Shown here piece after piece: positions 42,597-55,987 of a stretch of DNA of 64,000 bases. Within the stretch, counting starts at the first letter, position 1. The number at the start of each line of letters is the position of its first letter. The position numbers were made by a program, and so were the translations under genes. The stretch is from positions 7,077,489-7,141,488 of the forward strand of contig CM119265.1 of assembly GCA_051294375.1 (NCBI GenBank). The letters run 5' to 3'. The notes beneath the pieces were generated by a model, which saw only the letters and a program-made list of their open reading frames with translations, had not been told where the DNA came from and did not search any database. The DNA is from Paraspadella gotoi (Eukaryota > Chaetognatha).

Positions 42597-44290
42597 TATA
42601 TATATAAAAAAAATTATAGAATTTGTAATATATGAAGTGTATAGGTGCCCAACCGATTACCTTTCCCATTGTATAAAAAAAAATATTAAAAAAAGAAATA
42701 ATTAAAAAAGTAGATAAAGAAAAAATGTAATTTTCATTTAAAGTATTTTAAAATTATATTCGTGATATAATAGACCTTTAGACTTTCCCCAGTATGTATC
42801 CCTGTCAGAACATAACAATTCTACATGGTAGTCTTATCCCTATTGGTAAAAAAAACATATATAACTTTGGTGCCCCCTCAATTATCCATTCCCACCTTCT
42901 GTTTCAGCCTCTTAGATATTATGATTTTTCATTAATAACTTTTCTAACAGAAATGATGTGTGATAAATGAAATTGGTACAACCAATATTATATTAGAAAA
43001 CTAGGACAGATTGTAATCTAACCTTGTGTTGTATAGATGCTCCTCTATTTCCAGAAGACAACACTGACTTCCCCTTCCCAAATTAAGTTATTAGATATAA
43101 CGATAAGTAAAAAAAATTTAAGAAAGAAAAAATATATATTTGATAAATAATATAGATTAAATACTAAATCCTTCATAAAATATAAAAATAGAAAATAGTG
43201 AAACAAGTAATTTGCAAATTTCATATAATTTTATTTTTTAATGAATATTATAAATCTAAGACTTAAAATAGTGAAACAAGTAATTTTGCAATTTTCATAA
43301 ATTGTTGGATTTTAGATTTATAATTTAATTGCTTCATTGCTCGAAATATGATTTTTTTATCGGAAGTTTATTTTTAAAACAGATGTTTTTTTTTAAATTT
43401 GATCAGTCCCTCCCTTATTTGGCGAAATGTCTCGACTCTATCGCTCGCCCTCGTCGTCCGGACTTCGCTCGTGGTGAGGGCTTGCCCGATTCGGCGGCCC
43501 GTGGTGGAGAGTTTTCGTCGGGTCTCGAACTCACAAACTTTGCGACGGAATTCTCGACTCCCGAGAATCGGGCTGAAAAAGGTCGAAAGGCCGGAATCGT
43601 CACGTGATTTGCTCGTGTGATAACGCCAATGTGTCACGTGAATCGGGCAAGCGTCGCGTGATTTAGTCGATACGTCACGCGATTTTCTCAAGGGAGTCAC
43701 TTGATTCAAGACAAAGGTGAATCTATACACTGTATAGTGTATACTGTATAATTATACTATAGTATACTATACGTCTGCTATAATTTAGTCCATGATGACA
43801 AGGGAAGAGGAACTAACTCTTTGTCTACTAGCTCTTGAAAGCTATTGAGGGAGCCATGCGACAAGCAATATAGGTTAGATTTAAGAGATGCCCTGATGTG
43901 GCGTGATATTACTGAGGAAAGAAGGATGGACTCTCTGTAAAGACTCACTGGTCAGTGACCCCTCGCAAATAAATTGTTATCGGCAGAAGTCCCACTCCCC
44001 CTCACCTCCCACTCCCCATCCTCCCACTACTCCCACTCCCCTCCCCACTTCCTGCCCCTCTCTGAATCGGTCTCGGGACGGGAAGGAAACTTTTATCGGT
44101 CTCGGACTGTGGAAACTAAGAAGTCTTTCGCCAGGATCTGCGTGCGCCCGATATGTGGGCCCGTAACTGCGGGCCACTGGGGCCGGAGTTCTGTCTCGTC
44201 GTTCGTAACTCGCGACGACGAAACGCGTGGTTTGTCCTCTTCGAATGGCACCTGCGAACCTTTTATAACAAATTTTACACCTGTTATTGC
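42597..44290 (+). repeat. Right copy of the duplicated block after the gap
   Basis: Matches 41046-42571 with scattered small indels and one extra stretch of AT-rich sequence at about 43205-43400. It then continues past the point where the left copy was cut by the gap. No gene is supported in either copy; short ORFs are broken differently in each by the indels. Confidence 0.9.
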
Positions 44291-44302
44291 GCACCTGTAG
44301 CT

Positions 44303-44770
44303 GCGCGACTTTGAGGGCGAAGGACTGCCCAAAAATGGTCGCATAGCGCCCTATTTTTTTCGTTTCTCATCGTCCTCGCACCGCTTGGTTTCTTCTTTCC
44401 CTTCTTTTCTGAAACGTTGCCCCGCGACACCGCGTGTGCCTCCTCTCTTCATCTAGTACTCGTATACATCCTCCAACAAAATAACCTAACTCACTACGTG
44501 CATCACCTTACAGAGTCATTCGCCTTTTTTCATGTAAACATTTGTTCTTATCAGTCATCGGCTTTCCGCACGTATAATTTTCAAAATTAAGTTTTACTGC
44601 ATAATAATAAATAATACAAACCTCTGCCCTGCGGTAATCTCGCCATATGATAATCATAATCAGGTGAATCTCATCTCTCTCTCTTGCCCATCTCTCTGCG
44701 CGACTTTGAGGGCCGAGGCTGCCCAAAAATTCGATGCGCCCTATTTTCGTTTCTCATCGTCTCGACCCTT
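44303..44770 (+). repeat. Repeated 75-80 bp segment (two copies)
   Basis: GCGCGACTTTGAGGGC...GCCCAAAAATGG...GCGCCCTATTTT...CGTTTCTCATCGTC at about 44303-44380 recurs at about 44697-44768 with small indels. The 320 bp between them is unique, AT-richer sequence with no gene. Confidence 0.75.
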
Positions 44771-45870
44771 TTTTTTTTTTCCTTTTTACGTCGTCTTCTC
44801 TCTTAATAAATCTAAAAATAGATTCGCTTTTATGAACTTGCCCTAAGCATCGCTTCCGCGTTCCTGATCTTTTTTTTCGAATTTCAATTAAGTTATGCAA
44901 AAATCTTCAAACCTCTCATCATATAATCTAATAAGGTAATCTCATAACATGAACTGAAAAAGCTTCACTCATTGTTTTTTTGTTTTTTTTTAAATTTTCC
45001 AACTATTAAACTTTTATTATTATCTCATTACAATTAATCTTAGCGTTAAATATCCGAGTTGCTCTGAGCCAAATGCCCTATGAGGCCTGTTATGCTCCGC
45101 AAGGCTCCCCTTGGCTACTTAATTCAAGCTTTCGAATAACTCTTCTTGTTCGAGAGATTTCCTTCCCTAGTAACTGACTCGACTCTCATCAAGCGTTTAA
45201 CTTCGCCAACTTTAGACCCAGTGGTCGCTCTCGCCAAATCCTCGCTCCGCCACCCACTAGCCACCCTCCGCCGCTTCCGCCCCGCTCACTTCCTCGACTT
45301 CCCAGATGTTGCATTCGGCGACCGAGCAAGACATTTCCGTCTTTCGTCCCAGGGACCTCAGCCGTGGCCGTCTCGCCCTTGGTTACCGAATCTCCTTAGC
45401 AACGGATATCCTTAGCAACCAAACGATAACGCGCGACCAACAACAAGATGGAAATTCTTCGTCCCATTGCGACCGGGATATTCTGGAGAAATAACCTAGG
45501 CGGGGGGGAGGGGCAGGAGAGGCGTGGAGAGGCGAGGCCAGGGAGGCGGGGCTAAAAAAATCGAGTCTAAACTCAAGAGTCCATGGAATTTTTTCTGTAA
45601 AGACGCCAGAGGAATGGAAGCGGCTTGGAAGCGGTTTAGTAGCCGCGATCCAGAAGCAGTTTTTTTTTCTCGTGAATTCCAGAGTTGCGATTCAAAGTCA
45701 AGATCTTGAAAGCGATTTCAAAGTAAATTTACTTCGAGTCATTTAAAGTGTTCTTTTTTTGGAATTTGGAGCTTTAGAACTTTAGAAGGAAGGTTAAGAA
45801 ATTTACGCCAATCTATATAAAGAAAGTTTTAAAGTGTCGTAAACAATGAGATTTTCAAAGGAAAACAATG
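44771..45870. other. Spacer without recognised genes
   Basis: Mixed composition. A GC-richer stretch at 45180-45700 shows no convincing exon structure or homology I recognise. Two TTAGCAAC half-sites lie at about 45396-45420. Confidence 0.4.
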
Positions 45871-45874
45871 TCAC

Positions 45875-46390
45875 TGAAATTGTACAAACCAATGATAGAA
45901 ATTATCCATTCATTTAATAAATAAGCTATCTTGCCCCTGACTTTGGACAGGCTTTGGTGGTTAAGGCCTCCATCACTCTTACAAGATAATGACATATGCA
46001 GGTCCCTGCAAGCTTTCCAATCAAAGACTCTCTCCACAGTCTCATTTATTCACTCGTCCAGAGTAACCTGGCTTCCCTATCAATGAAGTGGTATAATATT
46101 TCAAAGAATGTTTCAATTGTATGAAAGACCACTCCCTTAAGTATTAGATCGGAGGAATACTTATTATTGTACTCCGCACTTAGCAATCAAAATACAAGGA
46201 GCTGAATTTGTTATGAATTGGTACAACCAATAAAAAATTATCCATTCATTTAATAAATAAGCTATCTTGCCCTGACTTTGGACAGGCTTTGGTGGTTTAA
46301 GGCCTCCATCACTCTTACAAGATAATGACATAGCAGGTCCTGCAAGGTTTCAATCAAGACTCTCTCACAGTCTCATTTATTCACTCCATA
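45875..46390 (-). repeat. Two tandem inverted-orientation copies of the dispersed repeat
   Basis: The copies at about 45880-46075 and 46205-46390 both read ATTATCCATTCATTTAATAA, GCTATCTTGCCC, CTTTGGACAGGC, GGCCTCCATCACTCTTACAAG, the reverse complement of the 33161-33358 copy. The second starts with GAATTGGTACAACCAAT; the first has a damaged version of that end. Confidence 0.8.
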
Positions 46391-47430
46391 ATATATACCC
46401 GTGTTTAAAAAAAATATATATTCAAGTTGGTAAACAAAAAATACGAAGGAAAATCAAATACACGAAGAATTGAAAACAGTTTTTCAAAACCTTCGAAGAG
46501 TGAAAACAATGAACAACCATGAAAGCGACGTGTCGCGCGAGGAACGGCAAGGATGAGAAACGAGATGGAACCCGGTCGGACCGACAAGATTCCTGAATGA
46601 TGAGAGGCTCTTTCGCCTTCGTCGTCTTCAAGTTTATGTCATTAATATTAATAAAAAAGAGAGAGGAGAGAGACAGGTTGATTGTTTTTTGCATTAAATC
46701 GACTTTAGAGGTTTAAGAAAATAATCACACGGGGCTGAGGGAGAACTTTCGTGGTTTGTTCAGGTTAGGAGTGTGGAGCTTGGCGTCTGGATCTCAGTTC
46801 CGAATATTGTTCACATTGATATCCCAAAATAATCTTGGGGGCAGCAATCAGAAAAACAAGGTGACTAATGATTAGAGAGCGAATGAATGGTGATCATTGG
46901 TTCGCCGATTCCCTCCAGTGGAACTTCACAAAGGATCACTGTTCACTGAACAGTGTTCAGTGTTCACGGGGATGAACATCAGATCTATTCGTGGATGTGG
47001 ATAGCTGATTGTGATATGTTGTGTGTGAATTGTTGAGCCACAGTTGCTCCACAACACAAGTGATTTTTTTTTCGTTTCGCTTTTGCGTGGAAAAAACTCC
47101 AATCATCAGCGCGAAGTAGAAAATCGTTTTGGTTGGCGAAATGAAAGAAAGAAAAGGCGTTTGGAATTCGTTCGGCCGAACAAAATAGTTGGACCAAATT
47201 GAAAAAAACAAAAAAAACAAAAAGGGGGGAAACAGTTTGGTTTTTCGATGTTTTTGTTTGTTTTTGTTGTTAATACGGTCGCTTTTTGTCTGGGAAAAAA
47301 TGTTTTCGCAATTTAATGCAACTCGACGAAAAAATTAGATTTTTCGGAAGAAAAAAAATAATCAAAAGAAAAGAAAAGAAAAAAAAAAACTCTTAGAAAC
47401 GAGAAACGCCGTCCCAATGGACGCCTTTCG
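46391..47430. other. Spacer without recognised genes
   Basis: AT-rich. It contains a short near-palindrome (CACTGTTCACTGAACAGTG near 46938) and poly-A runs. No coding exon is supported. Confidence 0.4.
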
Positions 47431-47431
47431 G

Positions 47432-47436
<5 letters not shown>

Positions 47437-47476
<40 letters not shown>

Positions 47477-47510
47477 TCTCTCTTTCTCTCTCTCCTCTCC
47501 TCTCTTTAAC
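47437..47510 (+). repeat. (CT)n microsatellite
   Basis: CT repeats with a few T and C interruptions. Confidence 0.95.
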
Positions 47511-50174
<2,664 letters not shown>

Positions 50175-50771
50175 ATGAGTCGAAAACGACCGAAGCCATC
50201 ACCTTTTGGCTCCGTCATTAACTCACCTCCGTCGCGCACGCCTCCTCGACTTACTTCGAGTAAGAATCCTCCTGTTTGCCCTCGATTCCCGGTTCTTACC
50301 TTTTCTTGTTTACTTCTTTTTTTCTCTGCCAGAAACTTACTTATCCCGTTCTTCTTTTTCACAAGCATTTCCGCTAGATCTTTCTTCTTTCCACCTTTCC
50401 TTCTAAAATCCAAATCCATCCAGAACACAATCTTCCACACTCTTCTACACTTTAAACTCTACCACATCTTTTTAAACTATTCCACACCTTTGCACACAAC
50501 ACTCTTTCACATTTTTTATCACCACACTTTTCCACAATCTTCCAGACCATAGTCTTCCACTATTTGCTACACCACACCCTTCCACACCAAACTCTTCGAC
50601 ACTCTTCCACATCCTTCGATCCCCCCCCGCTCCATCCGCGACCTTCTCCCGCGACGTCAACGTCCCACCCATCGCTTCTCCGCTCCTTCCGGTTCACGCG
50701 GAAAAAATCAATTTGCATGTGAGAGAATGGAATTTGTTGGCCGGGAGCGTTGAGGAAGAAATAAAGTTGGC

Positions 50772-50807
<36 letters not shown>

Positions 50808-51951
50808 CTCTCTCTCCTACTCTCTCTCTCTCTCTGCTCTCTCTCTCTCTGCTCACAAAGTATAGCCGTCGCGCTTTCATGGTACCGACAGCCGATTCTT
50901 CCACAAGATCTTAGTAAGCTAAAATCCCTCCAAACAATTTTTTACCCTCGGAATCTCGAAACTCGTAGACGATGCATTTTAATGACGCTTTTCGATTCCC
51001 AAACTCAATCTCTTTTTTTTCCCATCAAAATGTTTTATTTAATTTCGATCCTCAGTTTTTTTGATTTTTCATTCCTCATCTACCCACCTGTTTTTCTTCC
51101 CCACTTTTTCCCTTCCCCTTTCGATCTAAACCCAGATGTTCGCTAGACGACCCTTTTGACCGAACAGGTGTCGCGCGGAGGACGACGTCGGGTTAAGGTG
51201 CTGTAACAAGAGTTACGATGTCACACTGTACAGAGTTTTTTTTACGTAATACCTATTTTCCTAGAACACCCCATTTCGTCTTAAATTCGGAATTGTGTTA
51301 GATTTTTTAGTTAAAGATTAGGTAGGAGGTAAGTGATAAGGTTAGGAATTAGGGTTAGGGATTAATGTTAAGGATTATGGTTTGAGGTTAAGGGTTAGGG
51401 TTAAAGGTTAAAGGTTAAGGTTAAGGTTTGTGATCACACGCCTGCACAAGTATGACACATAAGCACATTTGATAAATATAAACTCAATTTATGAATTATT
51501 ACCCGAGATATGAGTATTTAAAATTTAATTGACCGACAGACCAAAAAGTAATTTGTATAGTATCTCCGCGATTACTAGCGGCGCAAATAATAATAATTTG
51601 ATAAATAAAGTAAACAAAAAATATTAAATAAAATAATAAAGTAAAAAAATATCCGGTTTTGCGCGTTTAACCGACTTTTTTTTATCCGTCAAATTTAATT
51701 TTGATGATTTGCGTTTTCGTTGTTATTAAAAAATAATCGCCCGTCTCGTCTTTGACTCGCGTTGCGAAGAGGCTACCGATTGTTGCGAACAAAATCTAAC
51801 AAAAACACGAAAGTAGAAAAATTTTATCTTTTTTGTTTTAGAAAAACCACGAAACCGCATAACCTAGTTGAACATAATTCTCTTCTCGTGTCTTTCTCTG
51901 TCTTTCTCTCGTCTCTCTCCCCCTCTCCCCCCCCCTCTCTATCTTTCTCTC

Positions 51952-52004
<53 letters not shown>

Positions 52005-52025
52005 CTCTCTCTCTCTCTCTCTCTC

Positions 52026-52103
<78 letters not shown>

Positions 52104-52108
52104 TCTCT

Positions 52109-52168
<60 letters not shown>

Positions 52169-52208
52169 TCTCTCTCTCCAGCCACGCCCCGAAACGAAAC
52201 GAAGATGA
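50175..52208 (+). CDS. Putative small gene, four exons, 110 aa, unrecognised
   Basis: Four segments bounded by good splice signals join without a phase break: 50175-50259 (donor CGA/GTAAGA), 50546-50718 (acceptor TTCCAG, donor CAT/GTGAGA), 50866-50913 (donor TTA/GTAAGC) and 52182-52208 (acceptor CTCTCCAG, stop TGA). The N-terminus MSRKRPKPSPFGSVINSPP is basic and proline-rich; the middle reads VNVPPIASPLLPVHAEKINL; the end is basic (PRPETKRR). Long (CT)n arrays at 50774-50855 and 51898-52180 sit just before the last two acceptors, in the position of polypyrimidine tracts. I recognise no domain. The chain is short and part of exon 2 (to about 50610) overlaps a low-complexity TTCCACAC stretch, so this may be chance. 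Confidence 0.25.
51305..51425 (+). repeat. Degenerate telomere-like TTAGGG/TTAAGG array
   Basis: Repeated AGGGTTAGGG, GGTTAAGGG and AAAGGTTAAGG units in about 120 bp, resembling a decayed interstitial copy of the metazoan telomere repeat. Confidence 0.55.
51898..52180 (+). repeat. (CT)n microsatellite ending in a CAG acceptor-like site
   Basis: About 280 bp of nearly pure CT with single-base interruptions, terminating in CTCTCCAG. The frames through it (Ser/Leu and Arg/Glu) are not genes. Confidence 0.95.
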
Positions 52209-53155
52209 TGGTGTTGATGACGATGGTTGAGTCGATGACGACGATGAAGACGATGATAATGACGTCGATCCAGTCGACGACGACGACGACGACGACGATG
52301 TTGCAGACGATGATGTTGCATCCCAAAGACGACTCAGGGATCAAGAGTCGAGATTTATCTCAGAATCGACGAGTCCATTCATCGACGACCAGTTGATCCT
52401 CAATTTGTATCCGAGTGAGTGAGATGGCTTGGATGTGTGCTGTGCGACCTTGACCAAAGTTTGCTTGTAATTTTTGAGTGCATGATGTTATCCTGCTTCG
52501 GATTTCAATTCATATCTAAACTATTATACTAAAATGAATAAATATACATTCTGATAAAAACTAAAAAAAACTTAATTTAAGCTCTCATCTTCGGGCGAGG
52601 GCGAATAATCTCCTGAGTCAGAAAAGTTTTGAGAAAAAAATAATTCAAAAGTTTTGGTAAATCTTTTAACTTCACACGTTTAAAATCAGAAGCGTCAGGA
52701 GCGTCCTATTTTCAGTTCTTGGCAGAAACAGTCCGGAACGAGTCATAGTATACATAGATATTGATTTATATAAATTTAAAATATGTTTTTATTTAAAAAA
52801 CTAGATGAAATTATAAAACTATGAACACTCAAAATTAATTTGAAGCATACAATTCTGTTTTAGATTAGTTTAAAAAACTTTTTCTAACAAAAAATAAAAT
52901 AAAAAAAATCAACCATTAAATTTATTTAAAACTATAAATATAATTTTAATTTATTAAGAAATAAAAATTTTTGATAAAATAAATAAAAAATCTGTCGTTT
53001 AAGTTCGGTACCGACTGTCCAAAAGGGATTCGTCTTGACAGTTTCTACATCTCAGCAATTGTTTTTTTTTACGGTGGGAATTCATCTAAATTTTACCCGA
53101 ATTGACAACAAAGACAAAAACAAAATACAAAATACACTATTTTTTCTGTGCTAAA
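52209..53155. other. Spacer upstream of AIF1
   Basis: 52209-52420 is a GAC/GAT-rich stretch that opens an Asp-rich frame after an in-frame TGA; I leave it unannotated. The rest is AT-rich with an AATAAA near 52537, which could belong to the putative 50175 gene. The AIF1 promoter lies at the right end; no distinctive motif is seen. Confidence 0.4.
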
Positions 53156-53840
53156 ATGGCGTCTGGGACAAAAAGACAAGAAGCAGTTTTGGAAGAAATC
53201 AACAATGAATGGATTCATTGCGGGCGATTCGATTTTATTAAGGTTAAGATTTGTATAATGTATCTTATATATTGTATCTTGTATATTGTGTTGATTTTTA
53301 TAGTTTATGACAGAGCGCCTTTCTTTATATTTATTTGCTGGTTTCGACCTGTCAGTATCTTAATTTTATAAAGTTTAACAGAATAAGGTCGACTAAGAAA
53401 TAAGTAAAACGGCATAATATTAATAACATAATTTTTTTCGTCGTATTGTTTCGTAGGATTTGGGAGAGAGACTGGAGTCTTACAAGCTCCGATTCTTGGA
53501 GCAGGATCGTGACAGGAGCGGCGCCATCAACTTGATGGAGTTGAAACAGATGATGGAGCGGATGGGGCTCCCGAAAACTCATTTAGAGTTGAAGAAGATG
53601 ATGGGGGAGATCGATTGCTCTGCGGTCGGACTCATCACCTACGGGTAAGCTCTTCATTGTCTGACTCATCACCTACGGGTAAGCTCTTCAGTCTTCATTG
53701 TCTGAGAAAATTTTCTTCAATGTTTTCCATTTGGTCCATTTTCAAACAGGGACTTCTTAAAAATAATGTTGGGGCGCGCGGATTCCGTCCTCAGAATGAT
53801 TTTGATTTTCGAAGAACGCGAACAAAAGACGAACTTTTGA
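53156..53840 (+). CDS. AIF1: Allograft inflammatory factor 1 (EF-hand protein)
   Basis: Exons 53156-53242, 53457-53644 and 53750-53840 join in phase into 121 residues (human AIF1 147). The signature GLPKTHLELKKMMGEI matches the family almost exactly and DFLKIMLGR follows in the last exon. The first EF-hand loop is DRDRSGAINLME, with Asp/Asp/Ser and the terminal Glu in Ca-ligand positions, so it should bind calcium. The second loop (DCSAVGLITYGDF) is degenerate. The N-terminus is shorter than in vertebrates. The family bundles actin and acts in phagocytic or immune cells. The exon 2 donor is duplicated 34 bp downstream; using the second copy would read an in-frame TAA straight after Tyr-Gly. 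Confidence 0.94.
53631..53699 (+). repeat. 34-bp tandem duplication spanning the AIF1 exon 2 splice donor
   Basis: CTCATCACCTACGGGTAAGC begins at 53631 and again at 53665, each followed by TCTTCA and ATTGTCTGA; the second copy has a few extra bases. Both copies contain the same GGG/TAAGC donor, at 53645 and 53679. Confidence 0.95.
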
Positions 53841-54446
53841 AGGAAAACTTTAAAGAAAGATCACAACATTATGCCTCAATTTGAAGTTTTAAATATATAT
53901 TACAGAATATACAATATTTATAGTTTGATACATATATTTACGATACTTATGCGACGAATGTTGGTGTTTCTAAACTTATATATATAGTATTTCAATTGGA
54001 TTTGTATAAAAATCTTATAATTTGAAATTGAAATGTGTTATTCTTATTTTTTCATTTTTTACTGGATGAGCCGTCAAATAAATGAAAAAAATACAGTTGG
54101 TTACACTCCTCATTTGCGCATTCAAACTTATTTTTCTATTGATTATTTGATATTCAATGTGCCAGCATAATAAAAAGTCATTCCCAATTCGTGAATTGTG
54201 ATATCATTTAAATAATTTTCAGCCAGAGTGTTATCGCATGTATAAATCATAAAAATAAAAACAATCAAACAATAAAAACAATATAAAAACAAATATATAA
54301 ATATATATAAATAAATAAAATATAAAAACCAAGCCGGTGTCACAGGCTCTGGCAACAATATTCGCAAGTAATTCGGGCGTAACATTGCAGACTACAGACT
54401 ACAAGCGGAACGAAAGGCGCTTCATTCATCTTCAACAGAGAGAGAA

Positions 54447-54527
<81 letters not shown>

Positions 54528-55770
54528 CAAATAAAAAGAAGTGAATTGGAAAGTTGTCCTCGACCAGGGATCTAATTTGGAGATGGCCGCAGCGGCGGGC
54601 GGGAGAGCAGGGAGTAAGGCGGGGTGGAAAAGGGTATGGAAAGAAAACAAAAGAAAAAAAGAGATTAAAAAGAGGAAGGGGAGAAAGAAAACATGAGGAA
54701 CAAACTCATTTAACAGGGGAGAGGGGAAAGGGGAGAAAATGAAAAAGAAACTATGAAAGTGAGTTCTCTTTTAAAAAAAATTAAAAAGGGAAGAGAATAA
54801 TAAGGACATTGAAAAAAGGAAGGGATAAAGAGGGAAAGGATAGAAAGGACAAAGTGGGATGACGAGAAGTTAAAAAAACCAGAGGGAAGTTAACAGAAGA
54901 GAATATAGACTTGGAGAAGAAGAGAAGGGTGTGGAAAAAAAAACGTGGAAGATGTGACATAAGATTAAGAGGAAACAGATGTCGACAAGAAAAAAATGAT
55001 GAAAAAACATGGGAAGGGAAGAGCGCGTCGAAATAAGGAAGAGCCAAGATGGACGGGGTGAAAAAGCAAATTAAAGCCAAGACGGGGGCGTCGGAAGGTG
55101 AAGGAAAAAGAAGGAAACGAAGGAGAGGGAAAAAAAGAAGATAGTTTTTATCGGGGACTCGTAGTAATTTGTTGCCGCAATCGGTGGAATCGGTTTCACT
55201 GCCAAGAACCTTCCGAGTCCAACACGAGGTTTTCCAATTACAGTCTACAGATACGGCGATGTCGATTTTTAACGCTTTCCGTATCCCGAATGAATATGGT
55301 TACGATGTTTACATTTTATAACGGTTTTGAAGGCAAATTTAACTTATTCTATTCTAAAATAAAGCAACAAAAGTTTGAAATTGTATTTTTATGAAATATT
55401 TTGTATCATTTGAGGTACAGAATAATATAAAAAAAATTTCTCCAAATTAACTTTTTTTAAATTTTTACAATTTTTGTTCAATTTCCAACAAATAATAATT
55501 CATTTTCTTTCATAAACTTGGCTTAACCAAGATAATATTAATAATTATTTATTCATTCGATAAACAGGCTATCTTGCCACTGACTGTCATTTGAATAACT
55601 TAGGCGATGTTCTTTTTATGATAAGAGAAAGCCCTCTTGAGACAACCAGAGACAAAAAGCACATTATTCTTAAATTATAATCATAAAATTAGGTTTGAAT
55701 TATTAAAACAGTTTTACCCAAATTTCAAGATAATATTTGTTCTTGTCTATATGTTAGAACCAACTCTAGT
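53841..55770. other. Spacer between AIF1 and the small heat-shock gene
   Basis: A (GA)n array lies at 54437-54530, and a purine-rich low-complexity stretch follows to about 55140. A fragment of the dispersed repeat (ATTTATTCATTCGATAAACAGGCTATCTTGCC) lies near 55547-55585. AATAAA near 54077 may end AIF1. No coding exon is supported. Confidence 0.5.
54437..54530 (+). repeat. (GA)n microsatellite
   Basis: About 45 GA units with two interruptions. Confidence 0.95.
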
Positions 55771-55774
55771 CCCT

Positions 55775-55796
55775 AGAATGTTCTAGAATGTTCGAG
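55775..55796 (+). promoter_or_regulatory. Heat-shock element (four alternating GAA/TTC units)
   Basis: GAA at 55776, TTC at 55781, GAA at 55786 and TTC at 55791 alternate at exact 5-bp spacing, the canonical HSF1 binding arrangement. It lies 50 bp before a TATA box and about 190 bp before the small heat-shock protein start codon. Heat induction of this gene is the direct inference. Confidence 0.9.
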
Positions 55797-55844
55797 TTTG
55801 CGCGTCTCGAGCTTTCACGTAAGTTGCGTCATCCCACATTGCAA

Positions 55845-55851
55845 ATATAAG
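55845..55851 (+). promoter_or_regulatory. TATA box of the small heat-shock gene
   Basis: AATATAAG sits 50 bp after the heat-shock element and about 140 bp before the start codon, predicting transcription start near 55875-55880. Confidence 0.7.
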
Positions 55852-55987
55852 AGAAGGACATCAGGAGTTCTTCATTATTCGACGACCTGCGTACTTATTT
55901 TCATTTTCGAACATTACCAAAAAATTTAAAGATTTGGATTCAAATTTTTATATATTTTCAACATTCTTTACGAAAATTATTATCAAT

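Noticed and set aside
43374-43730. 118-aa minus-strand frame with SRD repeats
   Set aside because: The repeats come from the CACGTGAT minisatellite; the frame is broken differently in the other copy of the duplicated block.
51824-52344. Arg/Glu repeat frames over the CT array, and a Met/Thr-rich frame at 52205
   Set aside because: Products of (CT)n and (GAC)n microsatellites; an in-frame TGA interrupts the Asp-rich reading.
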